A stretch of 64,000 nt of DNA, from positions 1,779,501-1,843,500 of the forward strand of contig NZ_CP046523.1 of assembly GCF_021497885.1 (NCBI RefSeq). Direction: 5' to 3'. The DNA is from Streptococcus oralis (GTDB lineage: Bacteria > Bacillota > Bacilli > Lactobacillales > Streptococcaceae). The notes under the pieces were generated by a model. The model saw nothing but the letters and a program-made list of their open reading frames with translations, had not been told where the DNA came from and ran no database searches. The position numbers were made by a program, and so were the translations under genes. Shown here in pieces: positions 9,876-20,515 of the stretch (its first letter is position 1; every line of letters begins with the position of its first letter).

Positions 9876-9893
9876 TGTATAACTACTAAAACG

Positions 9894-10577
9894 TCACATA
9901 CTACTGATAACTAAAATAATCAAGGAAAGGCTGTTGCCTAACATATGAACAACTAGAGGATAATAAATATTCTCTTTTTCTTTCACATAAATAATAGAAA
10001 AGGCAAGGCCTCCACCTAAGTAACCAACTGCACTGACCCACTCTGATAAAGCCAAACTATGCATATGTGCCAAGGCAAAGACAAGTCCTACCAGAATAAT
10101 GCTTAGTAAACCTGGCAACCGTTTTTGAAAGTGATGCAATAAAAGCTGACGGAAAAAGAGTTCTTCCACAAATGGTCCAATGATGCAGGCAAAAACTGCT
10201 ATCAGTAGCGGTTGTTCTTGAAAGGTGCTTTGAATATTCGACTGGTTTAGACCTTGTCCGACTAGCCCAAAAAACTGCCTCAACATCTCTGATACAAATT
10301 CAAAGACAACCGTCATCAGAATGAGAAAGAGCCAGCCTGTTAAGACGGCAAAGAAGAATTTTCTTTTAGTCTTTCTAATCTCATTCCATTGTTGAATCAA
10401 TCTATCCTTGAACAAGAAAGAGCCATATAGAGCTAATACTACATAGACTAGATATTTTAGATAATTCGCAATGGCAGATGGCATCGAAGAAGCCAGCAAT
10501 TTAACGCCATCAAACACAAAGAGAACTGTATAGAGAATCGCAAAAATCAGAATTCCCTTATTTTTGTTAGACATCAT
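9894..10577 (-). CDS. CPBP family intramembrane metalloprotease
   Basis: A 227-residue, multi-pass membrane protein of the CAAX protease/bacteriocin-processing (Abi) family. The catalytic motifs are present: EELFFR (EExxxR), a following FALAHM with the His, and HMLGNS. In streptococci such proteins often give bacteriocin immunity, but no bacteriocin gene is adjacent here. Its start overlaps the tag stop codon by 4 bp, so the two are translated from one transcript (ruvA-tag-CPBP). Confidence 0.87.
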   Translation of the reverse strand: MMSNKNKGILIFAILYTVLFVFDGVKLLASSMPSAIANYLKYLVYVVLALYGSFLFKDRLIQQWNEIRKTKRKFFFAVLTGWLFLILMTVVFEFVSEMLRQFFGLVGQGLNQSNIQSTFQEQPLLIAVFACIIGPFVEELFFRQLLLHHFQKRLPGLLSIILVGLVFALAHMHSLALSEWVSAVGYLGGGLAFSIIYVKEKENIYYPLVVHMLGNSLSLIILVISSM

Positions 10578-11137
10578 TTAATTCCCTTCCATTCACAATC
10601 ATTCTCATGGTCGTCAACCAGACCAGCAGCTTGTAAAAATGACAAAACCGCGACTGGACCTGTAAACTTGAAGCCTCGTTTTTTGAGATCTTGAGATAAT
10701 TTTTCAGACAAGGCTGTTTTAGCAGGTGCCTGGCGATAGTCAGGGACATCATTGATGATGGTTTGTCCATTGACAAAAGACCAGAGATAGGCATCAAAAG
10801 AGCCGTAGGTTTCCTGGACTTGTAAAAATGCTTGGGCGTTGGCACGCGTCGCAAAGAGCTTGGCACGATTTCGGATGATGACTGAATTCTCTAACAAGGC
10901 TTCCAACTCCCCATCTGTCATTTCCGCGACCGCTTGAATTTGATAGCCATGAAATGCTTCTCGGAAAGCTTGGCGTTTGTTTAGTACCGTTTCCCAAGAC
11001 AGACCAGCCTGATAAGTCTCCATACAGAGCAGTTCAAAAAGAGCGCGGTCGTCATGAAGGGGCTTGCCCCACTCCTGGTCGTGGTAGGCGATGTAGAGCG
11101 GATTGGTCATCTTGACCCACGAACAACGTTTTGGCAT
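10574..11137 (-). CDS. tag: DNA-3-methyladenine glycosylase I
   Basis: A 187-residue base-excision repair enzyme removing 3-methyladenine. The N-terminal CSW (RCSWVKMTNPLYIAYHDQEWG) with the conserved YHDxEWG is diagnostic, and AGLSWETVLNKRQAFREAF is the Tag helix-hairpin-helix region. A conserved zinc-binding Cys/His pattern is seen near the two ends (MPKRC and DHENDCEWK). Length is normal. It sits between ruvA and the CPBP gene, 9 bases after the ruvA stop. Confidence 0.96.
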   Translation of the reverse strand: MPKRCSWVKMTNPLYIAYHDQEWGKPLHDDRALFELLCMETYQAGLSWETVLNKRQAFREAFHGYQIQAVAEMTDGELEALLENSVIIRNRAKLFATRANAQAFLQVQETYGSFDAYLWSFVNGQTIINDVPDYRQAPAKTALSEKLSQDLKKRGFKFTGPVAVLSFLQAAGLVDDHENDCEWKGIK

Positions 11138-11146
11138 ACTCTTCTC

Positions 11147-11740
11147 CTATTTTACCAACATCTTAAGAGCTGATTTGATATAGTTCTCGGCTGTATCTGT
11201 CGTTCCTTCAAAGAATTTCTTGATTTTCTTGAGTTCAGTTGCCTTGTAGCCCAGTGCCAACATGGCTTCCATGGCTTCTTCCAGTTCTTGGTTTTCAGCG
11301 CTGGTTTGCACTGCCGCCTTGGCAGGAAGGTCATCACTAGCCACGACTACCTTGCCTTCCAAGTCCAGCAGCATCTGCTGGGCTGTTTTCTTGCCAATTT
11401 TAGGGAATTTTGTCAAGTAGGTGATGTTCTTGGTCTCAATCGCTTGAACCAAGCCAGCATTGTCATCGGCAGCGATAATTGCCAAAGCTGACACAGGACC
11501 AATCCCTGAAACCGAGATCAAACTGAGAAAGAGCTTCTTCTCATCTTCTGAGCGAAAACCGTAAAGCAGATGGGCGTCCTCACGAACAACTTGGTGCACA
11601 TAAATTTGAGTTTCTTGATTGACCTGACCTGAGTAAGCATAGGGATTGGCTACATGCAAGATATAACCGATACCATTCGCCTCTAGGACGATGTATTTAG
11701 CAGTGATTTTGGTAATAATTCCTTTTAGATATTCGTACAT
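11147..11740 (-). CDS. ruvA: Holliday junction branch migration protein RuvA
   Basis: A 197-residue protein that binds four-way DNA junctions and recruits the RuvB motor. The N-terminal OB fold starts [12 protein letters not shown]. Two helix-hairpin-helix motifs follow ([14 protein letters not shown] and [17 protein letters not shown]), then an acidic linker and the C-terminal RuvB-contact domain ([20 protein letters not shown]). It is the first gene of ruvA-tag-CPBP. The usual partner ruvB is not adjacent, as is common in streptococci. Confidence 0.97.
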   Translation of the reverse strand: MYEYLKGIITKITAKYIVLEANGIGYILHVANPYAYSGQVNQETQIYVHQVVREDAHLLYGFRSEDEKKLFLSLISVSGIGPVSALAIIAADDNAGLVQAIETKNITYLTKFPKIGKKTAQQMLLDLEGKVVVASDDLPAKAAVQTSAENQELEEAMEAMLALGYKATELKKIKKFFEGTTDTAENYIKSALKMLVK

Positions 11741-11818
11741 AATTTTTCTCCATTATTTTGCCTATCTAGTATATCATATTTCCCCAAGACAGACTGCAAC
11801 AAAAGGTGCAACCTCTGG

Positions 11819-11847
11819 TTGACAAAAAGTACAGGAGATTGTATTCT
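11819..11847 (+). promoter_or_regulatory. Promoter of the XRE regulator gene
   Basis: TTGACA (11819-11824) and TATTCT (11842-11847) with a 17-base spacer, about 50 bases before the start codon. Confidence 0.7.
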
Positions 11848-11895
11848 CATTATAAGTAAAAATTGTTAGGATAGAGGTAGAAAAAGGAGGGTAGA

Positions 11896-12396
11896 ATGAT
11901 GAAACTCGCAGAAAAACTATTTGAACTCAGAAAGGAAAAAGGTTGGTCCCAGGAAAAGCTAGCAGAACAAATCAATGTTTCTCGGCAAAGCATCTCCAAA
12001 TGGGAGTCTGGACAAGTTCTTCCAGAAATCGAAAAAATCATTGAATTAAGCAAGATTTTCCAAGTGACAACTGACTATCTACTACTAGATAAAAACTCTG
12101 AAAAAGCTTCCACAGCAGTGATCTGGGAAGAAGACAAGGAAAAATACTATAAAGAGGTTAAATCCTATGGTCTCTGGCAAGTGATTTATATTTTCGTCTT
12201 GGCTCTGGCTATCTATCTCTTTTTAGCCGGTTCTAGTTTCCCAGCCGAATTCACTGCCTGGATTTGGCTGACCTTCGTTCTATTGATTGCTTCAGCTACT
12301 GCGATCAACAAGACTCTCAAAACCAAACAACGTTATCTTGATAAAGTGATTGGTCTTGCGAATCCTTCAAACCAAGACAACTCTGCGAAACCTTGA
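11896..12396 (+). CDS. XRE-family regulator with C-terminal membrane segments
   Basis: 166 residues. Residues 3-62 are a Cro/CI helix-turn-helix ([20 protein letters not shown], then VTTDYLLL). After a charged linker the C-terminal half has two hydrophobic segments ([20 protein letters not shown] and [16 protein letters not shown]), so the DNA-binding domain is tethered to the membrane. The start could be either of two consecutive ATGs; GGAGG lies 5 or 8 bases upstream. It stands alone between ruvA and mutL with its own promoter. The signal and target genes are unknown. Confidence 0.85.
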   Translation: MMKLAEKLFELRKEKGWSQEKLAEQINVSRQSISKWESGQVLPEIEKIIELSKIFQVTTDYLLLDKNSEKASTAVIWEEDKEKYYKEVKSYGLWQVIYIFVLALAIYLFLAGSSFPAEFTAWIWLTFVLLIASATAINKTLKTKQRYLDKVIGLANPSNQDNSAKP

Positions 12397-12505
12397 GTCA
12401 ATTGATTCATATTTTTCATACTTTGATAGGACTGGTCTTGTCAAGCAAGTGTAAACCTCATGTCAAGTTGACATGTCCAATCAAAGTTTCCACCTTAGAA
12501 AAGCT

Positions 12506-12540
12506 AAAAAGCCTTGTTTGGAAAAACAAAGGCTTTTTGT
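12506..12540 (+). terminator. Bidirectional terminator between XRE gene and mutL
   Basis: AAAAAGCC (12506-12513) and GGCTTTTT (12531-12538) with inner GTTT/AAAC pairing and flanking A and T runs serve two convergent genes. Confidence 0.85.
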
Positions 12541-12544
12541 GTTC

Positions 12545-14494
12545 TTAATATTTCCCCAACTCACGGAGGCTAGTATGATTTTCCTGAATGCGTCGGAACA
12601 TTTTTTCCATATCCGACTTGGTGAAATGCACCAAAACAGGACGTCCATGAGGACAGTTATATGGGTTGTCGCATTGAGAGAGCTGATAAAGGAGCTGTCT
12701 GGCTGAGTGGTCATCGATACGGTGATTGGCCTTGATAGACCGCTTGCAGGACATCATGATAGCCAGCTCCGCTCGGTATTTCTTGATAGAAACTTCCTTG
12801 GTCAAGAGCAGCATGTCACACATTTCATAGATGCCAGACTCGATTTCTTCCTCTGCCATCCAAATAGGATGTTCACGTAGAATAAATTGATTTTCTCCGT
12901 ACTCTGCTAGAAAGACGCCCACTTCCTCTAAGAGAGGCATTCTTTCTCTAAGACGAAGGGCATCATCCGCAGGAAACTCAAAGATGTAAGGTACTAGGAG
13001 TTGCTGCTGACTCTGGTCAACATTCCCAATGCTTTCACGGTATTCCTCGTACTTGACCCTTTCCTGAGCCGCGTGCTGGTCTATGATGTAGAGCCCATCT
13101 CGCCCTTGGGCAAAGAGATAAGTCCCGTGCATTTGTCCAAAAAATTCCAACTCTGGGAAGCTTGATGATTCTTCTCTCTCCAGCTTGTCATAGGCCTTAT
13201 CCAGACTGGCAAGGTCTAGCTCTGGATGGTCTAGTTGGTCATAGTTAGCTGGTTTCCTCTCTGCAAAATGCAGTTTTGCAGGCTTGGTCAACTGGTCCAA
13301 GGTTTCCTTGGCAAACAGGGTTAAATCCTGCCCATCCTCAGTTAATTCAACCTGATGATCAGCTACCTCAGCTTGACTGGGTCTTGTTACCTCTGTTTTT
13401 TCATAGTAAAGCGTATTTTCTTTGAGTGGAAGAATGGTCTGCTCTACCTTTTGACGATTGCGCACGGTCGATTTGGCAAGATTTTCCAAGGCATCAGGGA
13501 TTAAGGCTTGTTCCTTGAGACTATTTGAAATAGCTTCTGAAAGCAGCGCCATCAGTTCTCTTTCCTTAGAAATCCGCACTTCTTGTTTGGTTGGATGCAC
13601 ATTGACATCAGCCAGATAAGGATCGATATGGATGTGAATGACTGCCAGTGGAAAACGACCTACCATGAGCTTGCTTCCATAACCATCTAAAATGGCACGA
13701 TTGAGCAGGAAGTTCTTGATATAACGACCATTGATGAAGAGACTGATATAGTTGCGATTAGCTCGAGTCAATTCAGGTAAAGACACAAAACCTGTAATTT
13801 CGAAATCTAAATCAGAGTTCTCAATGGCAATCATCTTCTTAGCACTCGCCAAACCGTAAATCCCTGCGATGGCTTGGCGTAGTTGACCAGTCCCTGCTGT
13901 CCGTGTCATTTCCTTGCCATCACTGATCAAACTAAAAGAAATCTCAGGATGAGCCAATCCCAGACGGTTAACAATATCAATGATATGAGACAACTCCGCT
14001 TGCTGGCTCTTCATATACTTGAGGCGGGCAGGCGTGTTGAAAAAGAGGTCCTCCACACAAACTTTGGTCCCCACAGGACTAGTCGCTGGGATGACTTCCT
14101 CAACTTGACCTCCACGCGCAACGAGCTTGGTCCCATGACTCGCACCATCCACCGCCGTCAACAGAGTCAGCACACTAACAGAGGCGATAGAGGGCAGGGC
14201 TTCACCTCGAAATCCAAGCGTCCGAATCCGAAAGAGATCAGCTTGATTTTTTATCTTACTGGTCGCATGGCGACGCAAGGCCAACTCCACCTCATCGTGG
14301 GCAATTCCATGACCATTATCTGTGATTTGGATTTTCTTGAGACCAGCTTCCTCAATCTCAATGATAATCTGGCTAGAGCCCGCGTCAATGGCATTTTCTA
14401 CCAACTCTTTGACTACACTGGCAGGACGTTCAATGACCTCTCCTGCCGCGATTTGGTTTGCCAGCACCTCTGGCAATTCAATAATATGAGACAT
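12545..14494 (-). CDS. mutL: DNA mismatch repair protein MutL (HexB)
   Basis: A 649-residue mismatch-repair ATPase. The GHKL ATPase motifs are at the N-terminus ([30 protein letters not shown]). The C-terminal dimerisation domain carries the endonuclease motif [12 protein letters not shown] and [11 protein letters not shown], so the protein should have nicking activity like other Gram-positive MutL proteins. The start at 14494 ([20 protein letters not shown]) is the usual one. It lies about 3 kb from mutS; in pneumococcus, as I recall, hexA and hexB are far apart. Confidence 0.97.
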   Translation of the reverse strand: MSHIIELPEVLANQIAAGEVIERPASVVKELVENAIDAGSSQIIIEIEEAGLKKIQITDNGHGIAHDEVELALRRHATSKIKNQADLFRIRTLGFRGEALPSIASVSVLTLLTAVDGASHGTKLVARGGQVEEVIPATSPVGTKVCVEDLFFNTPARLKYMKSQQAELSHIIDIVNRLGLAHPEISFSLISDGKEMTRTAGTGQLRQAIAGIYGLASAKKMIAIENSDLDFEITGFVSLPELTRANRNYISLFINGRYIKNFLLNRAILDGYGSKLMVGRFPLAVIHIHIDPYLADVNVHPTKQEVRISKERELMALLSEAISNSLKEQALIPDALENLAKSTVRNRQKVEQTILPLKENTLYYEKTEVTRPSQAEVADHQVELTEDGQDLTLFAKETLDQLTKPAKLHFAERKPANYDQLDHPELDLASLDKAYDKLEREESSSFPELEFFGQMHGTYLFAQGRDGLYIIDQHAAQERVKYEEYRESIGNVDQSQQQLLVPYIFEFPADDALRLRERMPLLEEVGVFLAEYGENQFILREHPIWMAEEEIESGIYEMCDMLLLTKEVSIKKYRAELAIMMSCKRSIKANHRIDDHSARQLLYQLSQCDNPYNCPHGRPVLVHFTKSDMEKMFRRIQENHTSLRELGKY

Positions 14495-14702
14495 CTTTCA
14501 GCCCCTTTCTGTATCTATTTTCCTAGAAATTGATTAGTGCTATTATACCATATTTCAGATACTATCAGAAAAAGCAAATACCACATAGACTCCAAATCCC
14601 TCCACATAGGCAAAAGCTCTTGCCAGAGGGAGTAAAATAGTGTTTAATAAAGTTGTACAAGAAGTGATCACAATTTTGTATAAAATGTAAGGAGAGAAAT
14701 TT

Positions 14703-15143
14703 ATGAAAGTAGAACTACAGATTAGTGAGACTTATAAGGAGGAAAAGCTGATTGTCCAAGCTCCTCAGCCGACCGAAAAAGTCCAGAAAGTCATCGAGTT
14801 CGCTGAAAATCTTGACCAAAAAGAAACAATCAAAGGAAAGATTGATGATCAGGTCTATCTAGTTGAAATTGGCAAGATTCAGCGCTTCTATATAGAGAAT
14901 CGAAAGGTTCTAGCAGAAACTGCCAGTCAGACCTACAGCATTGATTTGCGGCTCTATCAGGTTCTTGAAATTCTGCCGACCACTTTTATCCAAATTTCCC
15001 AATCTGAAATCGTCAATATCGACTCCATCTCTCATCTCAGGCTCACGCCCAACGGTCTGGTTGAAATTTTCTTGAAAAACGAAAGTTTCACCTACTCTTC
15101 ACGCCGTTACCTAAAAACCATCAAGGAGAAATTAGAACTATGA
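14703..15143 (+). CDS. LytTR-domain DNA-binding regulator
   Basis: 146 residues. The N-terminal part is a small alpha-beta segment without a receiver domain. Residues from about 45 on form a LytTR domain (IDDQVYLVEIGKIQRFYIENRKV, FIQISQSEIVNID, SRRYLKTIKEKL). It overlaps the following DUF3021 membrane gene by 4 bp. This matches the LytTR regulatory systems of streptococci (HdrRM and BrsRM in S. mutans), in which a membrane protein restrains the cognate regulator, usually with autoregulation and control of competence or bacteriocins. Assignment to that class is by architecture. Confidence 0.85.
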   Translation: MKVELQISETYKEEKLIVQAPQPTEKVQKVIEFAENLDQKETIKGKIDDQVYLVEIGKIQRFYIENRKVLAETASQTYSIDLRLYQVLEILPTTFIQISQSEIVNIDSISHLRLTPNGLVEIFLKNESFTYSSRRYLKTIKEKLEL

Positions 15144-15598
15144 AAAAACAAATCTTTCACGATGCAGCCGCTGGTGTACTTATCGGCCTCATCCTCTCTA
15201 TCCTCTTTTCACTCATTTATGCACCAAGTACCTACGCCCCACTAAGCCCCGAGTCTCTTATCGGCCAAGCGATGGCTCAACATCAGGTTCACGGTGCCCT
15301 AGTCTTGCTCTACTGCATGGTCATCTGGTCAGCTATCGGCGTTCTCTTTAGCTTTGGCAGCCGATTATTCAGCCGTGACTGGAGCCTGCTCCGTGCAACA
15401 CTTTCCCACTTCTTCCTCATGCTGGCTGGCTTTGTCCCACTAGCAACTATGGCTGGTTGGTTCCCTTTCCACTGGACCTTCTATCTCCAGCTCATTCCAG
15501 AGTTTGCGATCGTCTACCTCATCATCTGGGTTATTCTCTATAAAAGAGAAGCAAAAAAAGTGGACCACATCAATCAACTCTTGGCCCATAAAAAGTAA
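15140..15598 (+). CDS. DUF3021 membrane protein, partner of the LytTR regulator
   Basis: A 152-residue protein with four hydrophobic segments (around 10-32, 52-75, 85-105 and 115-137) and a basic C-terminal tail, matching DUF3021. The ATG overlaps the LytTR stop (ATGA). In LytTR regulatory systems the membrane partner acts as an inhibitor of the transcription factor; here that role is inferred from the overlap and topology. It ends at a bidirectional terminator shared with mutS. Confidence 0.82.
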   Translation: MKKQIFHDAAAGVLIGLILSILFSLIYAPSTYAPLSPESLIGQAMAQHQVHGALVLLYCMVIWSAIGVLFSFGSRLFSRDWSLLRATLSHFFLMLAGFVPLATMAGWFPFHWTFYLQLIPEFAIVYLIIWVILYKREAKKVDHINQLLAHKK

Positions 15599-15606
15599 TA
15601 GAGAGA

Positions 15607-15641
15607 AATCCCACTCACAAAGGCGAGAGTGGGATTCTTTT
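15607..15641 (+). terminator. Terminator between DUF3021 gene and mutS
   Basis: AATCCCACTC (15607-15616) pairs with GAGTGGGATT (15627-15636), followed by CTTTTT on the plus strand. Confidence 0.9.
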
Positions 15642-18175
15642 TATAACTTTTGTTTAAGCTCAACTAAGACATTCATAGCCTGCATAGGTGTCATATTGTA
15701 TACATCCAGTTCTGCTAATTCTGCTAGGATAGGATGCTCTTCAGGCGCGTCAAAGAGTGACATCTGCTCTGTAACAGCACTTGTTTGTCTCATCGGAGCT
15801 GGACTTTCTGTACCCTGACTCTCTAACTGAGCCAAAATCTTATCTGCCCTTGCTAAAAGTTCTGCCGGTAAACCAGCAATCTTAGCAACGTGGATACCAT
15901 AGGATTTGTCAGCTGGTCCTGGTTCGATCTTGTGAAGGAAGGTGACCTGCCCATCCTGCTCCAAGGTTGCCACGTGGACATTGACCAAGTGTTCCAAACT
16001 GGACTCCAGACTAGTCAACTCATGATAGTGGGTCGCAAAGAGGGTTTTGGCTCCGATATGTTCATGAATGTATTCGATGATGGACTGGGCAAGAGCCATC
16101 CCGTCATAAGTTGCAGTTCCGCGTCCCAATTCATCAAAGAGAATCAAGGAATTCTTGGTCGCATGCGAAATGGCATTGTTGGCCTCCATCATCTCCACCA
16201 TAAAGGTTGATTGACCTGAAACCAAGTCATCTGCTGCTCCGATACGGGTAAAGATAGCATCGAAGATAGGCAAATGGGCACTCTCTGCCGGCACATACGA
16301 GCCTAGCTGGGCCATAACCGCCATCATGGCTAGTTGGCGCATATAGGTGGACTTCCCGCTCATGTTGGGTCCCGTGATCAGTTGAATGCTGGTATCTTCT
16401 GACATCTGGATACTGTTTGGAATGTAGGTCTGCGCTCCCATGACCTTTTCAACGACAGCATGGCGCCCTTTCTGGATATCAATTTGTGAATCGTCTCCAA
16501 ACTCAGGTCGAATCAAATGCTGTGTTTCAGCCACAACTGCGAGACTTTGCAAGACATCAACCGTCGCAATTCCTTGGGCTAAAGCCTGCAAACGCTGGAT
16601 GTACTTGCTGACTTCCTCACGGATACGCATAAAGATTTCATATTCTAGGTTGGCTGACTTCTCACGCGCCTCCAGCATATCTCCCTCGATACGGGCTAAT
16701 TCTTCGGTACCAAAGCGTTCTGAGTTTTTCAGCGTCGCCTTTCGGAAAAAGTGGGCTGGCACATTTCCCAGTTGCGAATTGGTCACATGGAAGTAGTAGC
16801 CATCCTTTTTATTGTAGTCAATCTTGAGCGTGCTGATGCCAGAGTTTTCTCGCTCCTTAGCCTCAATCTCAGCAATCCAGCTAGTCCCTTCTCTGAGCAC
16901 ACGACGGTATTTATCCAAGGTCTCATCAAATCCCGTACGGATAATGCCACCTTCCGTAATCACATGAGGAGCTTCAGGGGCTATCGCTGCGCTAATCAAA
17001 CTCTCTAACTCTGGAATGGCATCCAACTGTGCGATGAGATAAGCTAAAGCAGGCTGCTCCATTCCCTCTAAAATCGCTCGAATCCGTGGCACACTAGATA
17101 AGGTAGTCGCCAGTTGCAAGAGATCCTTGGGATTGGTCTTGCCAAAAGAAACCCGACTAGCCAAGCGTTCGATGTCATAAACACCCTTGAGACTGTCTGT
17201 CAAATCACTGCGCTCAAAGAAGTGGTCAAGAAAGACCTGCACCACCTCTTGACGTTGGACGATTCGCTCCTTGTCAATCAAAGGACGATGGATCCAAGAA
17301 CGCAAGAGTCGCATACCCATAGCTGTTTTGGTTTCATCCAAAAGCCAGAAAAGACTGCCTTGCTTCTTGCCGGAACGAGCATTCTCAACCAAATCCAGAC
17401 TAGCCTTTGTCGCATAGTCCATCTGTAAGAAATCTTTGATTTCATAGCGGATAACTGGTTTGAGATGATTCAATTCCCGCATCTGGGTACGGTGAACATA
17501 CTGGAGGAGCTTACTAGCTGCTGCTTGCTCCACAGCTGCCAGTCGTTGATCCAGTAAATGAATATCCTCAAAGCCTTCCTTCTCATAGGAAAGCACCAAA
17601 TTCATCTGACGGCTGAGGATTTGTTCTTCTTCCTCAGACAAATCATAACCCAGCACCACTTCACGAGCCTTGAGGTTACGGATTTCCCCACAAACCAGCG
17701 TGAAATCCAATAAACCTGTCACATAAAAGTCACCCGTCACCAGATCCATATATGCCAGACCAAACTGATTGCCATCACGATCTATGGCAACCAAGAAATT
17801 GTTCTGACTATCGGGCTTACTACTATCAACCACTGTACCGGGGGTGATGACCTGAACCACCTCTCGCTTGACAACCCCAACCGCTTGTTTAGGGTCTTCC
17901 ATCTGCTCGGCAATAGCCACCTTATAGCCCTGCTCAATCAAAACATCGATATACTGCTGGGCAGAATGATAGGGAACACCAGCCATGGGTATCGGATTTT
18001 CTGCATTTTTATTACGACTGGTCAGTGAAATCTCTAAAATCTGCGCCGCATTGACCGCATCTTCATAAAACAGCTCATAAAAATCACCCATCCGAAAGAG
18101 CAAAAAAGCATCTGGATATTGCTTTTTAATATCCACATACTGCTGCATACCAGGTGATAGTTTTTCTGTCGTCAT
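15641..18175 (-). CDS. mutS: DNA mismatch repair protein MutS (HexA)
   Basis: An 844-residue protein that recognises mismatches and recruits MutL. The mismatch-binding N-domain has the GDFYELF motif ([14 protein letters not shown]) with the intercalating Phe. The C-terminal ATPase has Walker [10 protein letters not shown], the DELGRGT Walker B and a helix-turn-helix end. I chose the ATG at 18175 ([13 protein letters not shown]), preceded by AAGGAGAG; an in-frame ATG 13 codons upstream lies before that ribosome binding site. 844 residues is the usual streptococcal HexA length. It follows argR by 50 bases, so argR-mutS is probably one transcript. Confidence 0.97.
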   Translation of the reverse strand: MTTEKLSPGMQQYVDIKKQYPDAFLLFRMGDFYELFYEDAVNAAQILEISLTSRNKNAENPIPMAGVPYHSAQQYIDVLIEQGYKVAIAEQMEDPKQAVGVVKREVVQVITPGTVVDSSKPDSQNNFLVAIDRDGNQFGLAYMDLVTGDFYVTGLLDFTLVCGEIRNLKAREVVLGYDLSEEEEQILSRQMNLVLSYEKEGFEDIHLLDQRLAAVEQAAASKLLQYVHRTQMRELNHLKPVIRYEIKDFLQMDYATKASLDLVENARSGKKQGSLFWLLDETKTAMGMRLLRSWIHRPLIDKERIVQRQEVVQVFLDHFFERSDLTDSLKGVYDIERLASRVSFGKTNPKDLLQLATTLSSVPRIRAILEGMEQPALAYLIAQLDAIPELESLISAAIAPEAPHVITEGGIIRTGFDETLDKYRRVLREGTSWIAEIEAKERENSGISTLKIDYNKKDGYYFHVTNSQLGNVPAHFFRKATLKNSERFGTEELARIEGDMLEAREKSANLEYEIFMRIREEVSKYIQRLQALAQGIATVDVLQSLAVVAETQHLIRPEFGDDSQIDIQKGRHAVVEKVMGAQTYIPNSIQMSEDTSIQLITGPNMSGKSTYMRQLAMMAVMAQLGSYVPAESAHLPIFDAIFTRIGAADDLVSGQSTFMVEMMEANNAISHATKNSLILFDELGRGTATYDGMALAQSIIEYIHEHIGAKTLFATHYHELTSLESSLEHLVNVHVATLEQDGQVTFLHKIEPGPADKSYGIHVAKIAGLPAELLARADKILAQLESQGTESPAPMRQTSAVTEQMSLFDAPEEHPILAELAELDVYNMTPMQAMNVLVELKQKL

Positions 18176-18225
18176 ATTGGCTCTCTCCTTGTCAAAAATA
18201 AGGCTTGGGAACAAGTCCCAAAACC

Positions 18226-18672
18226 CTATTCATCCTTCATCAAATCTAGCAAACGCTCTTCCATGAGCTTGGCAACATGCTGGTCTCGACAAATAACCAG
18301 TAAGGTATTGGCACCAGCAACCGTCCCTAAAATCGCCTCGTCCTTATTTTCATCAACAATATTTGCTAACACGGCCGCTTCTCCCAGCTTGGTATGAAGT
18401 ACCAAAGTAAACTCTGCTCTCGCAACCCCTTCTAGATGATGCGACAAAAACTCTACCAAATCAATCTTTTCTGTTTCATTCGCTAGCACATAATACACCA
18501 TACCATTTTTCTTAACCTTGATCAAGCCGATCTCGCGCAGGTCGCGAGACAAGGTCGTTTGCGTCACAAAGACATTCCGAACTTCTAGGCGATCTTGGAT
18601 ATCCTTTTGTGTAGCTAGTTTTTCCTCAGTGATCATCTTTTTAATCAACTGGTGCCGTTCTTTTTTTCTCAT
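18226..18672 (-). CDS. argR: Arginine repressor ArgR/AhrC family
   Basis: A 148-residue hexameric regulator. The N-terminal winged helix contains [30 protein letters not shown] with the SRDLRE-type recognition helix. The C-terminal domain has the arginine-binding region ([18 protein letters not shown]). It controls arginine biosynthesis and uptake genes; argG-argH and an adjoining binding protein lie in this same window with an ARG-box-like site. It is divergent from argS with a short shared intergenic region. Confidence 0.95.
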   Translation of the reverse strand: MRKKERHQLIKKMITEEKLATQKDIQDRLEVRNVFVTQTTLSRDLREIGLIKVKKNGMVYYVLANETEKIDLVEFLSHHLEGVARAEFTLVLHTKLGEAAVLANIVDENKDEAILGTVAGANTLLVICRDQHVAKLMEERLLDLMKDE

Positions 18673-18686
18673 ATCAACCTCTTACA

Positions 18687-18753
18687 TGAATATTTATAAC
18701 CGATTTCGGGTTTATTTTTAGATATAATTATACCAAAAAAACTGAATAATTCA
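18687..18753. promoter_or_regulatory. Candidate ArgR-binding sites between argR and argS
   Basis: TGAATATTTATA (18687-18698) and the palindrome TGAATAATTCA (18743-18753) resemble ARG-box half sites. They lie in the divergent argR-argS promoter region, so autoregulation and argS control are plausible. The matches are partial and the region is AT-rich. Confidence 0.45.
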
Positions 18754-18819
18754 AAAAAATCTTTCTTCTTTCACTAAATTTATGATAAAATAGAATAAAA
18801 GTCCAAAAGGAGCCTACTT

Positions 18820-20508
18820 ATGAGTACAAAAAAACTGATTGCTAGTGAATTGGCTAGCGTCATTGATAGCCTAGATCAAGAGGCTATTTTAAATTTACTA
18901 GAACAACCAAAAAACTCTGACATGGGAGATATCGCTTTCCCTGCTTTCTCACTTGCAAAAGTCGAACGCAAGGCACCTCAAATGATTGCTGCTGAAATCG
19001 CTGAAAAAATCAACAGCCAAGCCTTTGAAAAAGTTGTTGCAACTGGCCCTTACGTCAACTTCTTCCTTGATAAATCTGCCATTTCTGGAGCAGTTATCAA
19101 AGAGATCATCGAAAAAGGATCTGACTACGCTCAACAAACGGAAGGCAAAGAGCAAAATATCACGATTGACCTATCAAGTCCAAACATCGCAAAACCTTTC
19201 TCAGTAGGTCACTTACGTTCAACTGTTATCGGAGATGCTCTTTCTAATATCTTTAAGAAAATGGGCTACAACACTATTAAAATCAACCACCTTGGAGACT
19301 GGGGTAAACAGTTTGGCCTTCTCATGGTTGCCTATAAAAAATGGGGAAGTAAGGAAGCCGTCGAAGCTAATCCGATTGACGAATTGTTGAAATTGTACGT
19401 TCGCATCAATGCTGAAATCGAAAATGACCCAGTTCTTGATGAGGAAGGACGTCTTTGGTTTAAAAAATTGGAAGACGGCGATCCAGAAGCAACTCAACTC
19501 TGGCAATGGTTCCGTGACGAAAGTTTGGTTGAGTTCAACCGCATTTACAAACTGTTGAACGTTGAATTTGACAGCTTAAACGGGGAGGCCTTCTATAATG
19601 ACAAGATGGACGAAGCCGTGCAAATCCTTGAAGAAAAAGGCTTGCTAGAAGAATCACGCGGCGCTAGCATTGTCAACCTAGATGATGTCGAACTGCCACC
19701 TGCTATGATTAAAAAATCTGACGGTGCAACCCTCTACATTACACGTGATATTGCGACAGCTATCTACCGTGCACGTACTTACAATTTTGTTAAGAATATC
19801 TATGCGGTTGGTCAAGAGCAGTCTAACCACTTTAAACAGTTAAAAGCCGTCTTGAAAAAAATGGGATTTGACTGGAGCGATGATATGATTCACGTAGACT
19901 TCGGTTTGGTAACCAAGAATCGTCAAAAGCTCTCTACTCGTAAAGGAAATATCATCCTGCTCGAACCTACTCTTCAAGAAGCTATCAGCCGTGCCAAAGC
20001 ACAAATCGAAGCGAAAAATCCTGACCTCGAAAACAAGGAACAGGTTGCCCAAGCTGTCGGAGTGGGAGCTGTTAAATTCTACGACCTCAAAACGGACCGC
20101 AGAAATGGTTACGACTTTGACCTTGAAGCTATGGTTTCCTTTGAAGGAGAGACTGGTCCATACATCCAATACGCTTACGCTCGTATTCAGTCTCTACTTA
20201 GAAAAGCAGACTTCCAACCAAATGCTCAAGCAAGTTACAGTCTAAATGATGCTGAAAGCTGGGAAATTATCAAACTTCTCCAAGACTTTGCCCGTGTCAT
20301 CAAACGCGCATCTGTTAACTATGATCCATCGCTCATTGCCAAGTATGCAATCAGCTTGGCTCAAGCTTTCAATAAATACTATGCCCACACTCGTATTCTG
20401 GATGAAAGCCCAGAGCGCGACAGCCGTCTAGCCCTCAGCTACGCAACAGCTGTTGTTCTCAAAGAAGCCCTTCGTTTGCTTGGAGTAGAAGCTCCAGAGA
20501 AGATGTGA
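18820..20508 (+). CDS. argS: Arginyl-tRNA synthetase
   Basis: A 562-residue class I aminoacyl-tRNA synthetase that charges tRNA-Arg. The N-terminal Add1 domain is followed by the HIGH-type motif ([19 protein letters not shown]) and the KMSKS-like KLSTRKGN, then the DALR anticodon-binding domain. The start is preceded by AAAAGGAGCC. Length is normal for streptococci. It is divergent from argR, linking arginine sensing with its use in translation, and is followed by an unusual array of stem-loops. Confidence 0.97.
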   Translation: MSTKKLIASELASVIDSLDQEAILNLLEQPKNSDMGDIAFPAFSLAKVERKAPQMIAAEIAEKINSQAFEKVVATGPYVNFFLDKSAISGAVIKEIIEKGSDYAQQTEGKEQNITIDLSSPNIAKPFSVGHLRSTVIGDALSNIFKKMGYNTIKINHLGDWGKQFGLLMVAYKKWGSKEAVEANPIDELLKLYVRINAEIENDPVLDEEGRLWFKKLEDGDPEATQLWQWFRDESLVEFNRIYKLLNVEFDSLNGEAFYNDKMDEAVQILEEKGLLEESRGASIVNLDDVELPPAMIKKSDGATLYITRDIATAIYRARTYNFVKNIYAVGQEQSNHFKQLKAVLKKMGFDWSDDMIHVDFGLVTKNRQKLSTRKGNIILLEPTLQEAISRAKAQIEAKNPDLENKEQVAQAVGVGAVKFYDLKTDRRNGYDFDLEAMVSFEGETGPYIQYAYARIQSLLRKADFQPNAQASYSLNDAESWEIIKLLQDFARVIKRASVNYDPSLIAKYAISLAQAFNKYYAHTRILDESPERDSRLALSYATAVVLKEALRLLGVEAPEKM

Positions 20509-20515
20509 TTCAGTA

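Noticed and set aside
13883-14533. 216-codon plus-strand frame opposite mutL
   Set aside because: Antisense to the MutL ATPase motifs, no ribosome binding site, no recognisable protein pattern.
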